Assembly (NCBI GenBank): GCA_964250265.1
Contig: CAXUFG010000234.1
Span: 1 to 8,036 of the forward strand
Length of the DNA: 8,036 nucleotides
DNA from: GCA-003244245 sp964250265
Lineage (GTDB): Bacteria > Actinomycetota > Actinomycetes > Mycobacteriales > Pseudonocardiaceae
Direction of reading: 5' to 3'
Part shown: positions 1 to 5,249 of the stretch, piece by piece
Numbering within the stretch: the first letter of the stretch is position 1
Layout: each line of letters opens with the position of its first letter
Made by a program: the position numbers and the translations under genes
The notes under the pieces: generated by a model
The model's input: the letters and a program-made list of their open reading frames with translations, nothing else
Told to the model about the DNA's origin: nothing
Database searches by the model: none

Positions 1-379
1 CGGTGGGGTGGGCATCACCCCGATGATGAGCATGCTGCGGACGCTGGCGCACCGACGCGACCAGCGTCCACACCGGTTGCTGATGGTCGCCGGGACCGTC
101 GACGAACTGTTGTTCCGGGGGGAGATAAGGCAGCTTCAGCAGCGGATGGACCTCACCGTCGTCGAGGTGCTCCGGCGACCGCCACCGAGCTGGATCGGTG
201 CCTCCGGCGACATCGACGAGACGCTGCTCACGGCGCTATTACCCGGCAAGTTCCGGCGCAACCAGCTCGACTACTTCCTGTGCGGGCCGCCCGCGATGCT
301 CGTCAATGTGCTGACCGTGCTCGATGAGCTGGATGTGCCGCCGCCACGGATCCACACCGAGCAATTCGATCTCGTCTAA
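1..379 (+). CDS. Oxidoreductase NAD(P)-binding domain, 3' part of a ferric reductase/FNR-type flavoprotein (5' truncated)
   Basis: Only the last ~125 codons are in the window; the frame is open at the left edge, so the gene starts outside. The visible part is the C-terminal NAD(P)-binding lobe of the ferredoxin-NADP reductase superfamily. It opens with the dinucleotide-binding motif GGVGITPMMSML (nt 2-37), has the alternating strand/helix pattern, then the CGPPAM motif (nt 281-298), and ends EQFDLV with a near-terminal aromatic residue as in this superfamily. Such domains pass electrons from NAD(P)H through FAD to iron, heme or a ferredoxin. The wording of the motifs fits actinobacterial ferric-reductase-like membrane proteins best, but the membrane and FAD domains that would decide this are not visible. 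A soluble ferredoxin reductase or an oxygenase reductase remains possible. The gene stops 37 bp before the DUF4142 gene, so the two are probably co-transcribed. Confidence 0.85.
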   Translation, partial: GGVGITPMMSMLRTLAHRRDQRPHRLLMVAGTVDELLFRGEIRQLQQRMDLTVVEVLRRPPPSWIGASGDIDETLLTALLPGKFRRNQLDYFLCGPPAMLVNVLTVLDELDVPPPRIHTEQFDLV

Positions 380-401
380 CCCCACTCGCTAGCCCCTGCC
401 A

Positions 402-408
402 AGAAAGG
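402..408 (+). promoter_or_regulatory. Ribosome binding site supporting a TTG start at 417
   Basis: AGAAAGG, in a locally A-rich stretch, lies 8 nt before TTG 417. No ATG or GTG in this frame lies nearby at a better distance, and the TTG gives a clean signal-like N-terminus (MRPPVPRFVRWAVALAV). This site decides the start of the DUF4142 gene. Confidence 0.6.
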
Positions 409-416
409 TTCCTGCT

Positions 417-1337
417 TTGCGCCCCCCGGTACCCCGATTCGTCCGATGGGCCGTCGCCCTGGCCGTGATCGCCGCCTTGACCCTTGCCGTATTCCAGTAC
501 TGGGGTATGTCGCAGTACGGGACGGCGGTCGCCCGGAGCAGCCAAGTCAGCGGCCGACCGATCAGCGGCCCAGCCACAGGCCAGAATCCAGGCTGGACGC
601 AAACGCGCTGGGGCCCGGTGAGTCCCGCCGATCGGGACCTGCTGGTCATGGTCCGGCAGGCGGGCATTTCCGGGGGGTCGAGCGGGAAGCGGGCTCAGCA
701 ACAGGGCAGTAACCAGCAGGTCCGCACCGTGGCCAAACGCATCTGGGTGGACTACGGCGATCTCGACAATCAGGTGCGTGCGGTAGCGGGCAAGCTCGGT
801 GTACCGCTGCCAGACCTACCCACCGCGGCGCAGCAGGACTGGTTGAAGGATCTGTCCGGACGCTCCGGCGCGGAGTACGACCGGACGTTCGCGCAAGGGT
901 TGCGGGTCACCGATGGTGCAGTGCTTCCGGCCATCACCGCTGTGCGGGCGGGTACCCGTAACGAGCTGGTCCGGTCCTTCGCCGCCAACGCTGCCACACT
1001 CGTCACCCGTCACATGGAGGTGTTGGAGCGCACCGGGTTGGTCGACTACACCAGGCTTTCCGCTCCGCAACCGGCCGCGGCCGCCGGCCCGGCACAGCAC
1101 ATCGACCAGGTCGTCAACGCCACGCCGGTTCCAACGGCCGACGCCGTGACCGGAATCGATGCGCACGCGATGGTCGCGGCCCTGGTCTCGATCGCGGTGT
1201 TGCTGATAGCACTCGGCCTGCTCGGAAGCACGGGCCGGCGGGTCCGGCGGCCCTGCATCGATCCCCAGCGCCGTGGCGCCCCCAGCGGCATGTCTGCGCG
1301 GCCCCAACAGCGCCGCCACGCCGCCCACCGCTGGTGA
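417..1337 (+). CDS. Membrane-anchored DUF4142 domain protein
   Basis: A 306-residue envelope protein. Residues 10-26 form a hydrophobic signal or anchor helix. An AVA motif at 37-39 could be a signal peptidase site, but it lies 11 residues past the hydrophobic core, farther than usual, so cleavage is uncertain. Residues ~68-212 match DUF4142: SPADRDLL opening, V(R/K)xxAKRIWVDY block (102-113), KLGVPLP (126-132), LSGRSGAEYDRTF (146-158) and RHMEVLE near 198-204. DUF4142 is a helical, ferritin-like-looking domain of unknown function, usually exported. Unusually, a second hydrophobic helix follows (251-270), then a strongly basic tail (273-306) that would face the cytoplasm. Several His/Glu positions I expect in the family are replaced here. 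Start TTG 417 is chosen for its ribosome binding site. The gene follows the oxidoreductase on the same strand and probably shares its transcript; a joint redox role is only inference. Confidence 0.8.
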   Translation: MRPPVPRFVRWAVALAVIAALTLAVFQYWGMSQYGTAVARSSQVSGRPISGPATGQNPGWTQTRWGPVSPADRDLLVMVRQAGISGGSSGKRAQQQGSNQQVRTVAKRIWVDYGDLDNQVRAVAGKLGVPLPDLPTAAQQDWLKDLSGRSGAEYDRTFAQGLRVTDGAVLPAITAVRAGTRNELVRSFAANAATLVTRHMEVLERTGLVDYTRLSAPQPAAAAGPAQHIDQVVNATPVPTADAVTGIDAHAMVAALVSIAVLLIALGLLGSTGRRVRRPCIDPQRRGAPSGMSARPQQRRHAAHRW

Positions 1338-1441
1338 CCGTTAGTAACCAATGGGCGCAGGTTCGAAGAATCCATACGTCCTTACCTGATCCGAACCTTT
1401 CCCTGATCGGCTCCTCATCGCGGTAGGCCATCGTCGTCGGC

Positions 1442-1460
1442 GTCCGGCGCAGGGCCGGAC
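1442..1460 (+). repeat. Perfect 7-bp inverted repeat upstream of the signalling operon
   Basis: GTCCGGC (1442-1448), a 5-nt loop GCAGG, then GCCGGAC (1454-1460). It ends 9 nt before the GGAGG ribosome binding site (1470-1474) of the secreted-protein gene. It lies in the 141-bp spacer 1338-1478, in which I see no convincing -35/-10 pair. It could be an operator, a leader hairpin affecting translation, or a weak terminator for the upstream gene. There is no T-tract, and it lies over 100 bp past that gene's stop, so the last reading is less likely. Confidence 0.5.
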
Positions 1461-1478
1461 ACCGATCACGGAGGTGTC

Positions 1479-1901
1479 ATGATGGGCAGGAACCGGTGGA
1501 TTGGCGGGTTGGTCGCCTCGGCTGCGACGGTGGGGGTGTTGCTCGCCGGCGGCGGTACGGCGCTCGCCGACGCCAGCGATCCGCCCGCTCCGCCGTCCAC
1601 GTCGAGCAGCGCACCTGTGCCGCAAGAGGGGCCGCCAAAGGGGCAGGCGGTGTGCACCAAGCGCATCCCGGCACTGCTGAGCCGGATTGACAGGCTGACC
1701 ACGCGAATCAACGGCGACGCGAACACCCGTGGCTCCACAGCCTGGCTGACGGCGAAGGCCACCAAGGCCCGCGCCGCCGGGAACACCGCACGCGCCGACC
1801 TGCTCGATGCTCGCGCCGCGACGCGACCCGCCCGCCTCGAGCGGCTCTCCCAGCTGAAGACCCTGGTCCAAGGTGTGCAGAGCAAGGACTGCCCGGCATG
1901 A
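1479..1901 (+). CDS. Secreted two-cysteine helical protein, hypothetical
   Basis: 140 residues, no named family recognised. A classical Sec signal is visible: basic GRNR start, hydrophobic segment 8-27, and ALA at 28-30 (or ADA at 30-32) as the likely cleavage site. A Pro/Ser-rich linker follows (33-56). The mature domain (59-138) looks entirely helical and Arg/Ala-rich, with Leu/Ile spacing suited to a helical hairpin (IPALLSRIDRLTTRI, then a long helix ~88-135). The only two cysteines, C59 and C138, bracket this domain and could form a disulfide locking its ends. Two adjacent in-frame ATGs exist, 1479 and 1482. GGAGG (1470-1474) is 4 nt from the first and 7 nt from the second, so 1482 may be the true start. 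The stop overlaps the next ATG (ATGA), implying translational coupling with the lipoprotein and a shared operon with the regulator and kinase. A modulator of that kinase is a plausible guess, not a demonstrated role. Confidence 0.8.
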   Translation: MMGRNRWIGGLVASAATVGVLLAGGGTALADASDPPAPPSTSSSAPVPQEGPPKGQAVCTKRIPALLSRIDRLTTRINGDANTRGSTAWLTAKATKARAAGNTARADLLDARAATRPARLERLSQLKTLVQGVQSKDCPA

Positions 1902-2104
1902 GGGGCACCCGGGCCGCGTTCCTGGCCGCGCTCGCCGTGGGGACGCTGGCGGTGGGAGGCTGCGGGGACAGCGGCGCGGCGCCCACGACCGGCGTACCGG
2001 GCATGTCCTCGGGAACTTCGGCGGACCCCGACGGGCAACTCGATGGCGTCACGGCGAACCTGGAGCAGGTCGAGCGCGAGGTGGATGGCGACGGCGCGGG
2101 CTGA
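1898..2104 (+). CDS. Small putative lipoprotein, hypothetical
   Basis: 68 residues. The N-terminus (MRGTR, then hydrophobic 6-19) ends in a lipobox-like LAVGGC with C22 as the predicted lipidated residue. Gly at position -2 is slightly unusual but tolerated. The mature part is short: a Gly/Ser/Thr/Pro-rich linker (23-45), then an acidic amphipathic segment (LDGVTANLEQVEREVDGDG, 48-66). Start ATG 1898 overlaps the stop of the preceding gene by 4 nt, so it needs no ribosome binding site of its own. It would be anchored to the outer face of the membrane beside the kinase sensor domain. Its acidic tail contrasts with the Arg-rich secreted partner, so the two could interact, but this is inference. 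I recognise no named family. The lipobox, coupled start and G/C-rich third positions support a real gene. Confidence 0.7.
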   Translation: MRGTRAAFLAALAVGTLAVGGCGDSGAAPTTGVPGMSSGTSADPDGQLDGVTANLEQVEREVDGDGAG

Positions 2105-2109
2105 GCCTG

Positions 2110-2147
2110 CGGCGGCCGGTGGCACGATTTCCAGGCACCGGCCGCCG
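2110..2147 (+). repeat. Perfect 12-bp GC-rich hairpin inside the operon
   Basis: The arm at 2110-2121 (CGGCGGCCGGTG) is exactly complementary to 2136-2147 (CACCGGCCGCCG), with a 14-nt loop. Eleven of the 12 pairs are G-C, so the RNA stem would be very stable. It sits 5 nt after the lipoprotein stop and 8 nt before the GGAGG of the response regulator. No T-tract follows. It may act as a T-less terminator or attenuator, an mRNA processing or stability element, or a translational control hairpin that sets envelope-gene output apart from regulator/kinase output. Confidence 0.7.
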
Positions 2148-2155
2148 GCCGGCCC

Positions 2156-2165
2156 GGAGGTGAGG
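2156..2165 (+). promoter_or_regulatory. Strong ribosome binding site deciding the response regulator start
   Basis: GGAGGTGAGG; the GGAGG core ends 8 nt before ATG 2169. It rules out reading the regulator from the longer open frame, which would begin at 2043 inside the lipoprotein gene and run through the hairpin. Confidence 0.75.
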
Positions 2166-2168
2166 ACC

Positions 2169-2888
2169 ATGGTTGCGTCCGGTCCAGCGCGCGACTGCCC
2201 ACCGACCGCCGGGTCGCGGGGGCTCGTGCTGGTGGTGGAGGACGAGCGCGTGGTCGCGGACCTGGTGAGCTTGTACCTGCGCCGCGAGGGGTTCGGGGTG
2301 CAGGTGGAGGCCGATGGGACGGCCGGGCTCTCGGCGATCCGGCGGTTGCACCCGGTGGCCGTGGTGCTCGATGTGGGGTTGCCCGGCCTGGACGGCATCG
2401 AGGTGTGCCGGCGGCTGCGCGCGGAGCAGGACTGGACGCCGGTGCTGTTCGTGACCGCCCGCGACGACGAGGTCGAACGGATCCTCGGGCTGGAGATGGG
2501 CGCCGATGACTACGTGACCAAGCCATTCAGCCCGCGGGAGCTGGTGGCCCGGGTGCGTACGGTGCTGCGCCGGGCCGGCGGGCCACCGGGGCGGGAGGAG
2601 GTGCTGGCGCTGGGCGAGGTCGCGGTGCAGGTCGACCGCCACCGGGTGTGGGCGGATGGCACCGAGGTCGCGCTGACCTCCACCGAGTTCGACCTGCTGG
2701 CACACCTGCTGCGCGCGCCGGGACGGGTCTTCTCCCGCGAGCAGTTGCTCAGCGCGGTGTGGGGGTACGCCGCGTCGGCGGGCACCCGGACGGTGGATGT
2801 GCACGTCGCGCAGCTGCGGGCCAAGCTCGGCCCGGCCAGCCCGATCCGGACCGTCCGCGGGGTCGGTTACGCGGCCGACGCGCCGTGA
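2169..2888 (+). CDS. OmpR/PhoB-family response regulator
   Basis: 239 residues, the usual length for the family. The receiver domain (~18-130) has all key residues: acidic pair E24/D25 in VVEDE, phospho-acceptor D68 in VVLDVGLPGLDG, switch threonine T96 in FVTA, and K118 in DDYVTKPFSPREL. The C-terminal winged-helix domain (~145-237) carries the OmpR signatures LTSTEFDLLAHLLRAPGRVFSREQLL, the VDVHVAQLRAKL recognition helix and IRTVRGVGY wing. It should be phosphorylated by the kinase encoded immediately downstream and bind promoter DNA as a dimer. The first ~17 residues precede the receiver fold. Start ATG 2169 is set by a strong ribosome binding site. Its stop overlaps the kinase GTG by 4 nt (GTGA), so the pair is translationally coupled. 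Targets are not visible; autoregulation from the spacer 1338-1478 is plausible. Confidence 0.95.
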   Translation: MVASGPARDCPPTAGSRGLVLVVEDERVVADLVSLYLRREGFGVQVEADGTAGLSAIRRLHPVAVVLDVGLPGLDGIEVCRRLRAEQDWTPVLFVTARDDEVERILGLEMGADDYVTKPFSPRELVARVRTVLRRAGGPPGREEVLALGEVAVQVDRHRVWADGTEVALTSTEFDLLAHLLRAPGRVFSREQLLSAVWGYAASAGTRTVDVHVAQLRAKLGPASPIRTVRGVGYAADAP

Positions 2889-4333
2889 GCGCACCGCCCG
2901 GGACGGACCCGGCGACCACCACCCTGCGGCCGACCCCGGTCGGGCGCACCTCGCTGGCCTGGCGGGTGGTCGCGAGCTGCCTGCTCGTCGCGGTGGTGGC
3001 CGTCGGGGTGGCGGCCCTGGTGGGGATGCGGCTGGTGTCGGCGACCGCCCGGGAAGTCACCCGGGACGTGCTGGTCCAGCAGGCCAACGTGGTGGCCGCG
3101 CAGCTCGATGACGCGGGCGGTGCTCCCCGCACCGTGCTGGGCCTGCGCCGGGTCGTGGAAGTCCTGCAGGGCCAGGGCGTCGCCGTCGTCTCGCTGCGGG
3201 GCCGGCGAGACGCCACCGGTGCAGTCGGGTCCGCGCTGCAGAAGGCGGGCGCGGATCGCGCCCTGGCGGGCCAGCCGGTGTCCGAGGCCGTCAACGTCGC
3301 CGGCACCACCTACCTCGTGGAGGCTCGACCAACCCCGTTGGGGGCGTTCGCGCTGGTGCGCACGACCGAGTCCGGTCCGCTGCGCCGTGCGGGGATCCAG
3401 CGCAACATCGGGTTCGCGCTGCTCGCCGGTGGGGTGGTCGCGGTGCTGGTGGGGGTGATCGTGGGCAGCCTGCTGGCCCGGCCGCTGCGCCGCACCGCCC
3501 ACGCGGCGCACCTGCTGCGCGGCGGGCGGCGCGACGTGCGGGTGCCGGTCGAGGGCCCCCGCGAGGTCGCCGAGGTCGCCACTGCGGTCAACGAACTCGC
3601 CGACGCTCTGGCCCGCAGCGAGCAACGGCAGCGGGAGTTCCTGCTGTCGGTGTCGCACGAGCTGCGGACCCCGCTGACCGCGGTGCGCGGGTTCGCCGAA
3701 TCGCTCGCCGACGGCGTGGTGGCGGGCCCGGAGGTGGCGCCGACCGGGCGGATCATCGACCGCGAGGCGCAGCGGCTCGACCGGCTGGTCAATGACCTGA
3801 TGGAGCTGGCCCGGCTGGAGGCCGACGACTTCCGGGTGGATCTGATGCCCGTTGATCTCACCGCGCTGGTGGATGACGCGGCCGCGGTCTGGCGGGCCCG
3901 ATGCCGCGACGCCGGCGTGGAGTTCGGGCTGCTGACCCCGGAGCGGCCGGTGCCGGTGCGGGCCGACCCGCGGCGACTGCGCCAGGTGCTCGACGGGCTG
4001 GCCGACAACGCGCTGCGGGTGACGCCGGCCGGGGCGCCACTGCGGTTCGCTGTGGACGACGCGCCCGGCACCGGGGTGCTGCGGGTGCTCGACGGCGGCC
4101 CCGGGCTGGCCACCGAGGACTACCCCCTGGTGTTCCAACGCGGCGCGCTGCACGCCCGCTACCGCGGGCACCGCCCGGTCGGCGCGGGCGGCGTCGGCCT
4201 GGCACTGGTACACGGGCTGGTGACCCGCATGGGTGGGACGATCCGCGCGGACCCGGCATCCGAGGGGGGCGCCTGCTTCACGGTGGCCCTGCCCGCGTCC
4301 GCGCCCGACGGCAGCCCAGGGTCGGGGCGGTGA
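2885..4333 (+). CDS. HAMP domain sensor histidine kinase, partner of the OmpR-type regulator
   Basis: 482 residues from GTG 2885, which overlaps the regulator stop. Order: short cytoplasmic tail; TM1 ~26-49; extracytoplasmic sensor ~50-173, without cysteines; TM2 ~174-197; HAMP ~198-250; HisKA with phospho-acceptor H258 in SVSHELRTPL; HATPase_c ~355-470. In the ATPase, N375 (LADNALRVTP) is the N-box, DGGPGL (403-408) the G1 box, VFQRG (416-420) the F box and GAGGVGLAL (433-441) the G2 box, so the kinase looks catalytically complete. It should autophosphorylate in response to an envelope signal and pass the phosphate to D68 of the regulator. The sensor domain resembles nothing I can name. The two envelope proteins encoded upstream are candidates to modulate it. 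The gene converges on the RNHCP gene, with only 3 bp between stop codons. Confidence 0.95.
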   Translation: MSAPPGTDPATTTLRPTPVGRTSLAWRVVASCLLVAVVAVGVAALVGMRLVSATAREVTRDVLVQQANVVAAQLDDAGGAPRTVLGLRRVVEVLQGQGVAVVSLRGRRDATGAVGSALQKAGADRALAGQPVSEAVNVAGTTYLVEARPTPLGAFALVRTTESGPLRRAGIQRNIGFALLAGGVVAVLVGVIVGSLLARPLRRTAHAAHLLRGGRRDVRVPVEGPREVAEVATAVNELADALARSEQRQREFLLSVSHELRTPLTAVRGFAESLADGVVAGPEVAPTGRIIDREAQRLDRLVNDLMELARLEADDFRVDLMPVDLTALVDDAAAVWRARCRDAGVEFGLLTPERPVPVRADPRRLRQVLDGLADNALRVTPAGAPLRFAVDDAPGTGVLRVLDGGPGLATEDYPLVFQRGALHARYRGHRPVGAGGVGLALVHGLVTRMGGTIRADPASEGGACFTVALPASAPDGSPGSGR

Positions 4334-4349
4334 TCCTCATGAGGGATCA
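4331..4349. terminator. Candidate bidirectional terminator palindrome at convergent gene ends
   Basis: TGATCCTCATGAGGGATCA: arms TGATCC and GGATCA pair over 6 bp, plus one G-T wobble, around a 5-nt loop. It contains the kinase stop codon (4331-4333) and, on the other strand, the RNHCP stop codon (4337-4339). The position fits a shared terminator, but the stem is short and no T-tract is present, so the call is tentative. Confidence 0.35.
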
Positions 4350-4660
4350 GGCACCGGCCGACCGAACAACCCGAGCAGCGCATCCCGGTCGTCGTCGGCT
4401 GCACTGCGGTTGCGCCGGCTGTGCCCGCACACGACACATCGCTGCACCACAACGATCTCGCCGCGTTCGGACAGCGCTGCGATGGGCTCCATTGCTCCGC
4501 CACACTCCGCGGCCCGGTCTCCCGGGTTGACGTCGACATGCCGCGACCACAGGCATCGCGGGCAGTGGTTGGTGTATCCGCTGCCGCGGACCGGGGTCCC
4601 ACAATGCAGGCAGGTGAAGTCCTCCCGGCGACGAGTGAATGAGGGCGGTTGCTGCGTCAT
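4337..4660 (-). CDS. RNHCP domain zinc-ribbon protein
   Basis: 107 residues from ATG 4660. A GTG at 4678 would add six residues, but ATG is preferred because GGAAGG lies about 10 nt before it. The protein matches the small RNHCP family: FTCLHCG (15-21), NHCPRCLWSRHVDVNPGDRAAECGGAMEP (31-59), RCVVCG (74-79) and RRNRSAADDD (82-91). Seven cysteines (17, 20, 33, 36, 53, 75, 78) suggest one or two zinc-binding ribbons. The family is cytoplasmic and of unknown function; nucleic-acid binding is often assumed but I see no proof. Two family positions differ here: the namesake Arg is Thr (TNHCP), and the usual HRC reads QRC. A short disordered tail ends PVPDPS. It is the only confident minus-strand gene and is divergent from the membrane protein gene at 4764. 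Confidence 0.88.
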   Translation of the reverse strand: MTQQPPSFTRRREDFTCLHCGTPVRGSGYTNHCPRCLWSRHVDVNPGDRAAECGGAMEPIAALSERGEIVVVQRCVVCGHSRRNRSAADDDRDALLGLFGRPVPDPS

Positions 4661-4680
4661 GGCGTGCCAGCCTTCCACCC

Positions 4681-4698
4681 GTGTCTGTGTCCGTGTCC
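4681..4698 (+). repeat. Three tandem GTGTCY hexamers in a divergent spacer
   Basis: GTGTCT GTGTCC GTGTCC in the 103-bp spacer between the RNHCP gene and the membrane protein gene. It could be a small regulator-binding site or chance. The spacer also holds a TACGCT hexamer (4724-4729) that would serve as a -10 for the plus-strand gene, without a recognisable -35. Confidence 0.35.
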
Positions 4699-4751
4699 AC
4701 GCTCGGGGGCGTCAGCTCGGCGTTACGCTGGGTGGGCATCTCGCAGGATAC

Positions 4752-4757
4752 GGAGGT
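4752..4757 (+). promoter_or_regulatory. Ribosome binding site fixing the start at 4764
   Basis: GGAGGT, 6 nt before ATG 4764. It separates the real gene from a much longer open frame that extends back across the RNHCP gene to 4233. Confidence 0.7.
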
Positions 4758-4763
4758 CAGATC

Positions 4764-5216
4764 ATGCAGCTGGTGGTGCGGGACAAGAATAGGCGCAAAT
4801 GGACCGTCCGGAGCCGGATCAGCTGGACCAAGCCGCAGATGGCGGACCAGTTCGAGCATGACGTCGCCGCCGGTCGGGAGAATCAGATTATCCTGGTGAT
4901 CCTCTTGGTGTTGACCCTCATCGTGGTGCTCCGGATCCCGAATGATGTGGTGATACCAGCTTGGTTCGTGGAGTTCCTCCTGGTGGTCCTGCTGTTGCTG
5001 CCGTTCTTGTGGGCCGTGCAGCGGCCCTGGATCATCACGGCGGAAACCGATGAGCCGATCGTGAGCGACCGGGAACGCTGGGAGGGCGTCGTGTACGGCA
5101 TCCTGTCGGCCCGCGAGGAGACCAAACAGATCGCGGATGAACTGCACGACAATGGGGAACCGGACATCGTCCACGGGCCGCTCATGCGGGTGCTGCCGCT
5201 CGGTCGGAAGTCGTGA
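4764..5216 (+). CDS. Small two-helix membrane protein, hypothetical
   Basis: 150 residues. A basic cytoplasmic N-terminus (MQLVVRDKNRRKWTVRSRISW) resembles the start of a group of small actinobacterial membrane proteins that open with a (V/R)(R/K)D..G/RR.WTV-like strand pattern. I cannot name the family. Two hydrophobic segments follow, ~41-57 (IILVILLVLTLIVVL) and ~66-85 (AWFVEFLLVVLLLLPFLWAV), joined by a short loop IPNDVVIP; both termini are predicted cytoplasmic. The C-terminal half (~90-150) is soluble, with an acidic, helical region (SAREETKQIADELHDNGEPDI). No catalytic motif is apparent. Base composition is visibly lower in GC than the neighbours in the membrane part, partly from Ile/Val codons. 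The gene lies divergent to the RNHCP gene and 33 bp before the glycosylase gene on the same strand, so it may share a transcript with the latter. Confidence 0.8.
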   Translation: MQLVVRDKNRRKWTVRSRISWTKPQMADQFEHDVAAGRENQIILVILLVLTLIVVLRIPNDVVIPAWFVEFLLVVLLLLPFLWAVQRPWIITAETDEPIVSDRERWEGVVYGILSAREETKQIADELHDNGEPDIVHGPLMRVLPLGRKS

Positions 5217-5249
5217 CGCCGCTGAGTTGGTGAGCGCACACTAGAGCGC

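Noticed and set aside
1338..1478. Promoter of the signalling operon, including an ECF-type promoter
   Set aside because: I looked for TTGACA/TATAAT-like and GGAAC/CGTC-like pairs at proper spacing and found none I could defend, although a promoter in this spacer is likely.
2043..2168. Upstream extension of the response regulator frame
   Set aside because: It would run antisense-free but overlapping through the lipoprotein gene and the 12-bp hairpin. The strong GGAGGTGAGG before ATG 2169 marks the real start.
1466..2398. Minus-strand open frames of 272-310 codons across the secreted protein, lipoprotein and regulator
   Set aside because: They run antisense to genes with signal peptide, lipobox and receiver motifs, and their translations are repetitive Arg/Pro/Ser/Ala sequence.
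2867..4213. 448-codon open frame on the minus strand opposite the histidine kinase
   Set aside because: Its product is His/Gln/Arg/Pro-rich low-complexity sequence without a fold. The plus strand carries a complete kinase with every motif, so this is a high-GC shadow.
5224..5247. DNA-damage (PafBC/RecA-NDp-like) promoter motif before the glycosylase gene
   Set aside because: GAGTTGGTG matches the TTGTCRGTG element at only 6 of 9 positions, the gap to TAGAGC is 9 rather than 8, and the -10 would start transcription inside the coding sequence.
5213..5249. Leaderless promoter for the glycosylase (GTGACG, 18 nt, CACACT, 7 nt, ATG)
   Set aside because: The spacing is acceptable but both hexamers are poor matches. 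It is too weak to list as a feature, although the missing ribosome binding site leaves the question open.
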